From the NCBI GenBank assembly GCA_025361685.1, contig JANYKE010000002.1, positions 1-7,373 on the forward strand: DNA of 7,373 nucleotides, read 5' to 3'. This document shows, piece by piece, positions 1 through 6,324 of the stretch. This stretch comes from Eubacteriales bacterium. Lineage in GTDB: Bacteria > Bacillota > Clostridia > JANYKE01. The position numbers were made by a program, and so were the translations under genes. The number at the start of each line of letters is the position of its first letter. Within the stretch, counting starts at the first letter, position 1. Under the pieces are notes generated by a model that searched no databases, had not been told where the DNA came from, and saw only the letters and a program-made list of their open reading frames with translations.

Positions 1-482
1 TGGAAGGACCTTATTTTTCATATGAACAGCGTGGAGCATTTGATCCTTCGGCACTTCGCGACCCGGACCCTGAAGAATATGAGGAGATACTAAGTCTGAC
101 TCCATACATTTTAAGGTGGTCTATTGCTTGCGAACTGTCGGGTGCATTGGAGCTTGGAAGAAAATTGTTTGATATGGGTATTACGGTTAGCGTTGGACAC
201 TCGGCTGCCACTTGCCGCGCGAGTGGCGTTTGTGGAGGGTGAGTCATGTTTCGCAGGTTCAATTTCGACAGCGGACAGGCTGATTAGAACAATGACAAAT
301 ATTGCCGATGTTGATTTAGTAAATGCTGTCAGAATGGCTTCGCTGACACCGGCTCGCATGCTTGGAATTATGGCCGCATAGGAAGCATAGCAAGAGGCAA
401 GGTCGCTGACTTAATTATTTTTGATAAAGACATCCATGTAAGTCAAGTCATGCTTGACGGAGAAACTGCTTGGCGCGAATAG
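1..482 (+). pseudogene. nagA: N-acetylglucosamine-6-phosphate deacetylase, broken and partial
   Basis: NagA removes the acetyl group from N-acetylglucosamine-6-phosphate in cytoplasmic amino-sugar and cell-wall recycling. The reading frame beginning at base 3 opens with EGPYF, matching the NagA metal-binding EGP motif, and runs to GHSAAT, matching the zinc-ligand GHS motif, before a stop at 240-242. NagA similarity resumes in another frame with FAGSISTADRLIRTM and RMASLTPARMLGI, ending at a stop at 379-381. The tail (GSIARGKVADLIIFD, then GETAWRE and a stop at 480-482) is back in the first frame. The stretch that should lie between GHSAAT and FAGSI, roughly 100 residues in E. coli NagA, is missing. 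It includes the THLFNAM-type zinc-ligand motif and the catalytic aspartate, so the product cannot be active. The 5' end lies off the window. Real decay and assembly error cannot be told apart here. Confidence 0.88.
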
Positions 483-537
483 TTGCAAAGCAGTCAATAT
501 GATTATTGGTATTGGTGAGATAAACTATAAATAAAAG
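483..537. other. convergent intergenic gap
   Basis: This 55-base AT-rich stretch separates the tail of the nagA remnant (+) from the last gene of the minus-strand operon. It holds no ORF and no GC-rich hairpin. The only inverted repeat is a weak AT-only pair, TATAA at 526-530 and TTATA at 538-542, followed on the + strand by eight T at 549-556 that lie inside the next gene. I do not call a terminator. Confidence 0.5.
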
Positions 538-1773
538 TTATAACCCTATTTTTTTTAGAAATTCACTTTCTGCTTTGGCAGGTTTTTGTGCTGAGGCGAT
601 TTTTCTGAAAAGGCCGACAAACGGTTTTTTTCTACTTGTTATAAGGTCTAAGATTCGGATTATCCAATAGAAAGGGAGAAACAATTTATTTTTCTTGAGA
701 ACCGGATATTTTTGTGAAAGTGTTTCTGCGGAAGGGAAAATAAGTTGGAACCAACTTCTTAGCTTACCGTGTCTTTTATCATTCCTAAAAATTATCGAGT
801 ATGTGTTTCGGTCAATAAACCCAAAGGTTCCATGTTGCAGAATATACATTTCAAATTCACCAATTGTTTCACCGGTGACTTTAACTACATTTGTATTTGC
901 AAGGGGACAGGATATGCCGAACCATTTTTCAATCAAAGAAAATAAATACGCGCAGGGTATTGTAAGATTTTGCTTTTCAATTAATTCGCGAATTGCAGAA
1001 AAATCAAGTTCATCCTTAAAATGATTACTTAAAACGGCCATGTCAAGAACTGTTCTGACGCCACATCCAAATTTGGATAGGTGCTTAAGCAAATGATGCA
1101 GAGTAAAAATAAATTCGTATTGAGGATTTAATGTATATGAGAATTTATCATTTTTGTCAACAGATGAATTATCCCATAGAGTTGCTGTCATATCCGCAAC
1201 AGGATTTAGCCTGTGAGGAAACTCTGAATTGATGTTCGAATGCATTTCCAGATGTATGTTATCCTTGTGAAAGCAGTGCACATTGTCATAAAAGCAATGT
1301 TTCTTGTAACCAAGATCGAAAATTGCACTATCAACTAACTCATATAAGCTATTAATATTTCGGGTATCATCACCTGACAAATTAACAAGAATATCAAGAT
1401 CGCCCATTGTGCGCAGCTCCGGTGAAGGATAAAGCCGCTTTGCAAAAATACCTTTCAATGGCAAGTGATCAATTCCTGCTTTAGAAAGAGCACTTGAAAG
1501 TTCATTGTATGCATAGTCTTGTTGTGAAGAAATGATATAAGTAGATAGCAATTCTTTTGTTTGCTTTTCATATACTGAAGAAAGAATATCGGCAGGATAT
1601 AGTTTTTGCATTTCCGAAAAAAGCGTGCCGCTCATAGAATGCTGACCGGCCAATTCAAAAAGCGCGGACAAATCTATATCTGATAAATCAGCAATATCTG
1701 TATCTGCCGGGATTGGTTTATTAAAAATTGAATGTGCAATCACATCAATAAATAACTGCTCGCATTTATTCAT
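538..1773 (-). CDS. NTP_transf_5-type nucleotidyltransferase family protein
   Basis: A 411-residue protein of the uncharacterised nucleotidyltransferase family (PF14907 type), predicted cytoplasmic; members probably transfer a nucleotide to an unknown acceptor. The active-site region is LPLKG (104-108) followed by RTMGDLDILV (121-130), giving acidic residues D125 and D127. E176 in IHLEMH is the probable third metal ligand. A helical part with LHHLLKHL (225-232) and GVRTVLD (238-244) follows, then the FPS...YP...LPFYWIIR pattern near 346-372, which I recognise from this family. The frame is open up to 1836, but ATG at 1773 is preferred: it has GGAG ten bases upstream and gives an 8-base ATGAATAA overlap with the stop of the ABC gene, suggesting translational coupling. 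It is the last gene of the operon. Family members often sit in lasso peptide and exopolysaccharide clusters; the substrate cannot be read from the sequence. Confidence 0.87.
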   Translation of the reverse strand: MNKCEQLFIDVIAHSIFNKPIPADTDIADLSDIDLSALFELAGQHSMSGTLFSEMQKLYPADILSSVYEKQTKELLSTYIISSQQDYAYNELSSALSKAGIDHLPLKGIFAKRLYPSPELRTMGDLDILVNLSGDDTRNINSLYELVDSAIFDLGYKKHCFYDNVHCFHKDNIHLEMHSNINSEFPHRLNPVADMTATLWDNSSVDKNDKFSYTLNPQYEFIFTLHHLLKHLSKFGCGVRTVLDMAVLSNHFKDELDFSAIRELIEKQNLTIPCAYLFSLIEKWFGISCPLANTNVVKVTGETIGEFEMYILQHGTFGFIDRNTYSIIFRNDKRHGKLRSWFQLIFPSAETLSQKYPVLKKNKLFLPFYWIIRILDLITSRKKPFVGLFRKIASAQKPAKAESEFLKKIGL

Positions 1774-3532
1774 TATCCGATGTCTCCGAATTTGATATCT
1801 CTGATAAAATATTTTTTGCGGCGGGATCGCTATCAAGATTTATTATCTTATCGCAATGAGAAAGAGTTGTTTTTTTATGTGAGACGATAATGCATGTGCG
1901 CGCAAGTCCCTTTAGATTGTCCATCAATATATTTTCGGTTGTCTCGTCAAGTGCCGATGTACATTCGTCCAAAAGCAGAATCGGGGCTCCGCTTGCAACA
2001 GCACGCGCAATAACAACACGCTGCAGTTGACCTTCCGAAAGTCCGATGCCGCGCTCTCCGATAACGGTATTGATTCCTGCATCCAAATCGCGGACCATAT
2101 CCGACAGAACACAGATCTTCAACACCTTCGCAATTTCATCGTCACTAATATCAGGCGCCGCAAACGCAATATTCTCACGAAGCGTTCCTGAAAATATAAA
2201 GTGACCCTGAGGAACAAATGCAAATGCGCTGCGAGTCTCGGAATTAACCGGAAAAGAAGTGCTGCCGCCGGATGTCTTAGTCTCGAGAGTCATTGTTCCG
2301 CTGTCCTGCCCATATAAGCCGAGAAGAAGCTTGAACAAAGTGGTTTTGCCGGCACCTGAAGAACCACGGATACCTATGATGTCGCCTCTGTTAACGGTAA
2401 GACTGAAATTGTTAACGACGATGCGAACAACAGAATTTTCTGCCAGGCTATCATAAGAAAAAGCAATATTATCAATAACAAGCCGCGAAAAATCACTGAC
2501 TTCTTTAATGGCTAATGATTTTCCTTCTTCAGGCAGATCTTCTATTTCCATTAGTCGCTCGGCAGAGGCAAGAACCGAATAATAAACCGAAGAAAAACCT
2601 GACATGCTTCGTATCGGCAGCTGCACCTGGTTGATGAGCTGCAAGAAAGCAGTTAAGGTTCCAAAGGTGATTGCATGTGACGAAATTGCAAATGCGCCCC
2701 ACAGCAAAGCAACATAGTAGCTTGCCGAAAACATAATATAGGTGACCATATTGGCAATATTTGTAAAGAAATTACGGCGGACTTTCAGGTGCAAAAAATC
2801 ACTTTGCAATTTGTTGCTGCGCATTTTTACTGTATCACCGGCATTAAAAGCTTTGACGGCCATAAGATTCTCCAGAACTTCGGAAAAATACGATCTGACT
2901 TTACCATCTGACTCTTGGCATGTCTTATGCAGACGCTTCATTATCGGCCCGAAAAATCTGCGCACAATAAACAGGATTACACCCGCAGAAAGAAGGACCA
3001 GAGCAAAAATAGGTGATATAAACACCATAACCCCAACTGCCGCAACCAATCTGACGAACAAGGATATCGTGCTCGGAATCGAAGTCACAACACCATTAAC
3101 AATTATGGTAACATCACTTACAAGACGATTCAGAAGATCTCCGGAATGATAGTTGACAACAGTATGATATTGGCGGCTTAATATGGTTCGAAGCAAATGG
3201 TTTTTGAGTGAGATGTCCAGCCGGCCTGTAAATCGCACATTTAGGTTGGAAAATAGAATATTAAGAATAACTTGAAAAGCAAGTAGCCCAAGCAGCAAAC
3301 CGCCTGAGAACCAGATATCTCCGGGCACCGCGCCTGTTGCTATATCCAAAACTTGTTTGGATATCAGTGCAAATCCGATGTAGGATAAAGAAACAATTGA
3401 ACTTACCAATGATATGAAAGCTATTGCCAACCACAGCTTGCCGGTGCGTTTGGTAACCCAAAGCAGAGAAGCTTTGTTGCCGCCTTGGCGTCCTGAAATA
3501 TGTTTCTTGGTGTTTGTGCTTTTCTTGGCCAT
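1766..3532 (-). CDS. ABC exporter half-transporter (permease fused to ATPase)
   Basis: A 588-residue type I ABC exporter subunit that should work as a dimer in the cytoplasmic membrane. A short basic N-terminus is followed by about six hydrophobic segments (near 34-57, 75-97, 148-170, 173-192, 259-280 and 283-302). The ATPase domain fills about 350-588. It has an aromatic A-loop (Y360), Walker A GSSGAGKT (390-397), Q-loop Q442 in VPQGHFIFSGTLREN, signature LSEGQ (498-502), Walker B ILLLDE (518-523), D-loop SALD and switch H552. All catalytic motifs are intact; the usual DEATSALD reads DECTSALD. There is no N-terminal C39 peptidase domain, so any leader cleavage must be done by another protein, possibly the S26-like peptidase upstream. 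ATG at 3532 has GGAG ten bases upstream. It follows the only real gap in the operon. Export of a modified peptide fits the neighbours; a lipid or glycan substrate is also possible. Confidence 0.93.
   Translation of the reverse strand: MAKKSTNTKKHISGRQGGNKASLLWVTKRTGKLWLAIAFISLVSSIVSLSYIGFALISKQVLDIATGAVPGDIWFSGGLLLGLLAFQVILNILFSNLNVRFTGRLDISLKNHLLRTILSRQYHTVVNYHSGDLLNRLVSDVTIIVNGVVTSIPSTISLFVRLVAAVGVMVFISPIFALVLLSAGVILFIVRRFFGPIMKRLHKTCQESDGKVRSYFSEVLENLMAVKAFNAGDTVKMRSNKLQSDFLHLKVRRNFFTNIANMVTYIMFSASYYVALLWGAFAISSHAITFGTLTAFLQLINQVQLPIRSMSGFSSVYYSVLASAERLMEIEDLPEEGKSLAIKEVSDFSRLVIDNIAFSYDSLAENSVVRIVVNNFSLTVNRGDIIGIRGSSGAGKTTLFKLLLGLYGQDSGTMTLETKTSGGSTSFPVNSETRSAFAFVPQGHFIFSGTLRENIAFAAPDISDDEIAKVLKICVLSDMVRDLDAGINTVIGERGIGLSEGQLQRVVIARAVASGAPILLLDECTSALDETTENILMDNLKGLARTCIIVSHKKTTLSHCDKIINLDSDPAAKNILSEISNSETSDNE
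1784..1787 (-). promoter_or_regulatory. ribosome binding site of the nucleotidyltransferase gene
   Basis: GGAG on the minus strand lies ten bases before ATG at 1773, inside the end of the ABC gene. It favours this start over ATG at 1836, which would add 21 non-conserved residues and a long overlap. Confidence 0.6.
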
Positions 3533-3604
3533 TAATACTATTCTCCAAATACGTTTTAGTGTTTATTAATAGTGAAATAGTGTTTGCTAAATATGTAATA
3601 GCAT
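3533..3604 (-). promoter_or_regulatory. 72-base intergenic region with repeated TAGTGTTT motif
   Basis: This is the only gap in an otherwise overlapping operon, between the peptidase and the ABC gene. On the + strand TAGTGTTT occurs at 3557-3564 and again at 3578-3585, exactly 21 bases apart (two helical turns). Variants TAGTGAAA at 3570-3577 and TAGCATTT at 3599-3606 lie nearby. The region is very AT-rich and ends with GGAG (3543-3546 on the minus strand) as the ABC ribosome site. An internal promoter or operator is plausible, but no convincing -35/-10 pair is visible and AT-rich DNA repeats easily. Confidence 0.35.
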
Positions 3605-4069
3605 TTATTTTTTAATCAAACTTAACACTTTCTTGATCCTGCTTGTAAGTGCAAATATATATCCTCTGAATGGTCGTGCAATTATCCATAATTGTGAGTA
3701 TATTTTATAAGTTAGGCTGTTGATGTCAATTGACTTTCCGTTTCGAGTAAAGCCTATGGCGCGAGCGAGTATTTGATTAGGCAGGATGCCGGACTCAAGA
3801 TCCACTTGACCATCACCACACACAGTATACTCTCCGTCTTTAAATTTAACAATACGGTGCAGAACGAAAACTCCGGTTTTGCGCTTGTAGAAAATTACAT
3901 CGCCTCGTTTGTATTCATCAATCCTGCGCTCTAATTCCGCTTGGTCACGCTCATGAAAAAGAAGAGGACGCATACTTGTTCCGGTGATAGTAAATGTTAC
4001 CGTGCCACCGGCACTAAGAGTATCTTCCATCACATTTTCCATGTCGGCCAGGTGAACCTTTTCACTCAT
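3605..4069 (-). CDS. S26 signal-peptidase-like (S24/S26 family) protease, SipW/Sec11-type active site
   Basis: A 154-residue serine protease of the S26 group, whose members cut signal or leader peptides. The nucleophile motif GTSMRPLL (30-37) gives S32. RGDVIFYKR (55-63) leads to VLHRIV (69-74), placing H71 where SipW/Sec11-type enzymes have histidine instead of the lysine of ordinary bacterial signal peptidase I. CGDGQVD (84-90) offers D86 as the third catalytic residue. There is no N-terminal transmembrane anchor; only a moderately hydrophobic C-terminal stretch (about 123-142) might touch the membrane. The frame is open to 4162, but ATG at 4069 has GAGG seven bases upstream and overlaps the pqqD-like stop by 8 bases (ATGAGTGA). 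Its place between a PqqD protein and an exporter lacking its own peptidase suggests leader removal from a peptide; this role is inferred. Confidence 0.85.
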   Translation of the reverse strand: MSEKVHLADMENVMEDTLSAGGTVTFTITGTSMRPLLFHERDQAELERRIDEYKRGDVIFYKRKTGVFVLHRIVKFKDGEYTVCGDGQVDLESGILPNQILARAIGFTRNGKSIDINSLTYKIYSQLWIIARPFRGYIFALTSRIKKVLSLIKK

Positions 4070-4346
4070 CCAAAATCCTCGCATCATTAAGATTCTTGAT
4101 AAAAGCTGCGACATCACAAGATGCATCTGCCTCGTCAACATCATATTCCGCCCGAAGAGCAATTGTCAGATCCTCCATTGTTGCACCGTCACCCGTTGAA
4201 AGCAGATTCCATAGCAGAATGCCACTGTCGTTAACAGTAATCATAGCATTAAAATTCAGACTGGCACTGCCCACCGGAACTGCAAGGAACTTGCCTCCGA
4301 CTTCCTTCAAAACATATCCTTCTTTAATCTTATAACTTTTATTCAT
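4062..4346 (-). CDS. PqqD family peptide-binding protein (RRE-like)
   Basis: A 94-residue PqqD-type protein (PF05402). These small winged-helix proteins bind the leader of a precursor peptide and present it to modifying enzymes; this fold is the RiPP recognition element. The family pattern is visible: an N-terminal beta part with YVLKEVGGKFLAVPVG (11-26), the NDSGILLWNLL core (39-49), then EYDVDEADASCDVAAFIKNL (67-86) as the C-terminal helices. No modification domain is fused to it. ATG at 4346 overlaps the kinase stop by 4 bases (ATGA), with GAGG ten bases upstream. Partners are probably the products of the adjacent kinase and peptidase genes, but the precursor it should bind is not in this window. 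The family call is strong; the exact role is inferred. Confidence 0.88.
   Translation of the reverse strand: MNKSYKIKEGYVLKEVGGKFLAVPVGSASLNFNAMITVNDSGILLWNLLSTGDGATMEDLTIALRAEYDVDEADASCDVAAFIKNLNDARILDE
4077..4080 (-). promoter_or_regulatory. ribosome binding site of the S26-like peptidase gene
   Basis: GAGG on the minus strand, seven bases before ATG at 4069, lies within the end of the pqqD-like gene. It supports the 154-residue form over the longer open frame that starts at 4162, whose first 31 codons would read over the PqqD coding sequence. Confidence 0.65.
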
Positions 4347-5206
4347 GATCCAAAAACCTCATCTTCATCCAATATTTTTTTTATCTCATAAACGGCTCCC
4401 TCATCGGGTGTGCATTTAAGCAGATACGCCGGAACCGTTTCGATAAGTTTTGCAGAAATAGAAAGATTATTTTCACCAACCACAGAGTCGTAATAAGGCC
4501 GAAAAGTATTGTTGACAAGAAAGTAGTAAGCCTTATCCCCGGAAAGCCTGTGAGCGCTATTCTCGTGCGCCCTGGATAGGAATACCAACGCGGCGAGCGG
4601 TGCACAAACATTGTGATTGATATCTGTTTTGCCACTCCAGGGATTGCCATATGTCAGGGCGCGGCCGCCGCTCAAAACGATGGATGGTTTGTCATCATTG
4701 ATATACTCAACATCATCGGCAAAACATTTTTTCCAGAGGGATGCATGTGTCGACTTGCCGGTTCCGCAAATCGCAGAAAAGCACAGACCTTGACCCTTAT
4801 AGCTTATTGCAGAACTGTGAAGTATAATCCCGTCAAGAAATGAGAGGCGATTGTTGAAGGCCTCACATGTTGCAATATACTCGCGCTCGGTAAAAGTAAA
4901 AGGCCCTGCGGAACTTTCACGAAGCTCTATCAGGACATCACTATAATCTTCAGTTGAATAAACCTTTCGATTTGAAGAATAAAATATTCTTGAATAATAT
5001 TCGCCGGAAATGTTGAACAAAGAACTGTCCTTGTAACACTTAACCGGAACACCTTCGGGTTTGGTAAGTTCATTGTTAAGAACAGAAGTCAATTTCATAT
5101 GAGGCGCACCGGAAAAGTCACAGAGATATTCTGCCAGACGCATATCGAAAAATGCTTCATCTATGCAAGTGAAATCAATGGTTACACCTGAAATGCTTAC
5201 CTTCAT
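4343..5206 (-). CDS. HPr kinase/PEP carboxykinase-like P-loop kinase
   Basis: A 287-residue protein of the HprK-related type that accompanies PqqD proteins in peptide and exopolysaccharide clusters; such genes are often mislabelled PEP carboxykinase or HPr kinase. A variable N-terminal domain (1-120) precedes a P-loop domain with ILHSSA (128-133), Walker A AICGTGKST (145-153), YINDDKP (168-174) with two acidic metal-site candidates, and YGNPWSGK (186-193). Residue 147 is cysteine where related proteins usually have serine or glycine; the catalytic GxGKST part is intact. In lasso pathways a related kinase phosphorylates the precursor peptide, so phosphorylation of a PqqD-bound peptide is a reasonable but unproven role here. 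Length fits the small kinases. ATG at 5206 overlaps the csaB stop by 4 bases, with AGGAGG at 5211-5216. True HPr kinase is unlikely given the context and divergent N-terminus. Confidence 0.85.
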   Translation of the reverse strand: MKVSISGVTIDFTCIDEAFFDMRLAEYLCDFSGAPHMKLTSVLNNELTKPEGVPVKCYKDSSLFNISGEYYSRIFYSSNRKVYSTEDYSDVLIELRESSAGPFTFTEREYIATCEAFNNRLSFLDGIILHSSAISYKGQGLCFSAICGTGKSTHASLWKKCFADDVEYINDDKPSIVLSGGRALTYGNPWSGKTDINHNVCAPLAALVFLSRAHENSAHRLSGDKAYYFLVNNTFRPYYDSVVGENNLSISAKLIETVPAYLLKCTPDEGAVYEIKKILDEDEVFGS

Positions 5207-6324
5207 AATACCTCCTGTTCAATATATGAAAAAGCAATTTTTGCTGTCTCATGTGCCTTTATAACTGCATCTCTGCTTCCGGCTGCCAATTCGTTCACAT
5301 AGACATCTCTGTTAGCCATGATTGTATCGACAAAGCCTGTTATTTTATCTGCGCTGACATCAGACACATCCAGGTGAAATTTTTGACCAACAAAATCCAT
5401 AAAACCTTCAATCTTAGGATCGTAGGAAATACCAATAAGCGGCGCGGCAGTTTTTGAAGCATATATTAGAGTGTGCAGCCTCATACCGATAATAAATTTT
5501 GAATATTTTACGATTCCAAGAACATCCTCAACATCATAATTGTCTTTTATCATTACACTTTTACCGCTCATTTTAAACATGATTCGACGCAGTATATCAG
5601 TGTCAGTGTTTTTTTGCATTGGAAGAAAGACCGGAATTAAAGAATATTTATTATATATGTATTCACAAGCTGACACGACTTCATCAATAAAATTCTTTTT
5701 AAGATATTTCCAATTACGAACCGAAACAACAAAATAACTTTTGTTAGGAGCAAGACCCTCTTGCTTTAGTATGTCGGTTACACGTAATTCAGGAGAAGCA
5801 TCTAAAGTATATGCAGGATCAGCAGTAATTATTATGCGCTGCTCATCTATTCCAAGCTTAACCAGCTCGTCACGCGAAATTTCATCCCGCAATGTTATGC
5901 AATCGACTCGATTAACAACAGAATATACCTTAGCTCGATTTTTCCTGTAAAAAATCGGACCTATTCCGTTGGCATACAACATGACCTTGGCTTTGTTGTA
6001 AAGTGCTAATCTGATTATTGTCAAATAATATATTATTGACTTTGTACTTGTGACATCCTGCATCAAACTTCCACCGCCGCTAATTAAAAGTTTGGTTCTT
6101 CGCAGAATAAAGAAAATCTTAATCAGGTTAAATCGATGAATGGATGAAACCTCGTGAAGTCTTCCAGTAAGGCGTGGAGTTGCGGAAAGAACAACAATAT
6201 TGATTTTGGGAATCAATTTCTTTAAATCACTGATTGTCGCTTTTAACAGTGCCTCATCACCACTGTTTTTGTATCCATAGTAACCGGAAATGACAACATC
6301 AATATCGCGTTTTGAATCAGCCAT
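5203..6324 (-). CDS. csaB: CsaB-type polysaccharide pyruvyl transferase
   Basis: A 373-residue enzyme of the polysaccharide pyruvyl transferase family, which moves pyruvate from phosphoenolpyruvate to a sugar as a ketal. In Bacillus, CsaB does this on the secondary cell-wall polymer that anchors SLH-domain proteins. Family signatures are in order: ISGYYGYKNSGDEALL (12-27), ISGGGSLMQD (81-90), ANGIGPI (118-124), LRDEISRDEL (145-154), and MRLHTLIYAS (281-290) with the conserved RLH histidine H284, then GISYDPKI (298-305). The frame is open to 6423, but ATG at 6324 has GGAGG at 6331-6335 and gives an 8-base ATGGCTGA overlap with the glycosyltransferase stop. The protein has no signal peptide and should act at the cytoplasmic face of the membrane. 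The specific symbol follows family resemblance; the acceptor sugar is unknown, and no SLH-domain gene is in view. Confidence 0.88.
   Translation of the reverse strand: MADSKRDIDVVISGYYGYKNSGDEALLKATISDLKKLIPKINIVVLSATPRLTGRLHEVSSIHRFNLIKIFFILRRTKLLISGGGSLMQDVTSTKSIIYYLTIIRLALYNKAKVMLYANGIGPIFYRKNRAKVYSVVNRVDCITLRDEISRDELVKLGIDEQRIIITADPAYTLDASPELRVTDILKQEGLAPNKSYFVVSVRNWKYLKKNFIDEVVSACEYIYNKYSLIPVFLPMQKNTDTDILRRIMFKMSGKSVMIKDNYDVEDVLGIVKYSKFIIGMRLHTLIYASKTAAPLIGISYDPKIEGFMDFVGQKFHLDVSDVSADKITGFVDTIMANRDVYVNELAAGSRDAVIKAHETAKIAFSYIEQEVL
5211..5216 (-). promoter_or_regulatory. ribosome binding site of the HprK-like kinase gene
   Basis: A perfect AGGAGG on the minus strand lies four bases before ATG at 5206, within the last codons of csaB. 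The spacing is somewhat short, but this is the strongest Shine-Dalgarno match in the operon. Confidence 0.75.

Noticed and set aside
526..556. Possible intrinsic terminator: TATAA/TTATA pair followed by eight T
   Set aside because: The stem is five A-T pairs only with no GC, and the T run is lysine codons of the nucleotidyltransferase gene read from the other strand.
1774..1836. Longer start for the nucleotidyltransferase at 1836
   Set aside because: The added 21 residues only read over the end of the ABC gene in another frame, lack family resemblance, and the ATG at 1773 has a proper ribosome site and an 8-base overlap.
2742..3149. 135-codon open frame on the + strand inside the ABC gene
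   Set aside because: It lies entirely antisense to the well-supported transporter, shows no recognisable domain and has arginine/threonine-rich low-information composition typical of a shadow frame.
4070..4162. Longer start for the S26-like peptidase at 4162
   Set aside because: The extra 31 residues overlap PqqD coding sequence out of frame, while ATG at 4069 has GAGG at good spacing.
1766..5206. Lasso peptide cluster
   Set aside because: Kinase, PqqD, exporter and nucleotidyltransferase fit, but no asparagine-synthetase-like cyclase, B2 protease or precursor is present in the window.
4343..5206. Annotation as PEP carboxykinase or true HPr kinase
   Set aside because: Only the P-loop domain is shared; length, N-terminal region and the PqqD neighbour fit the peptide-pathway kinase type instead.
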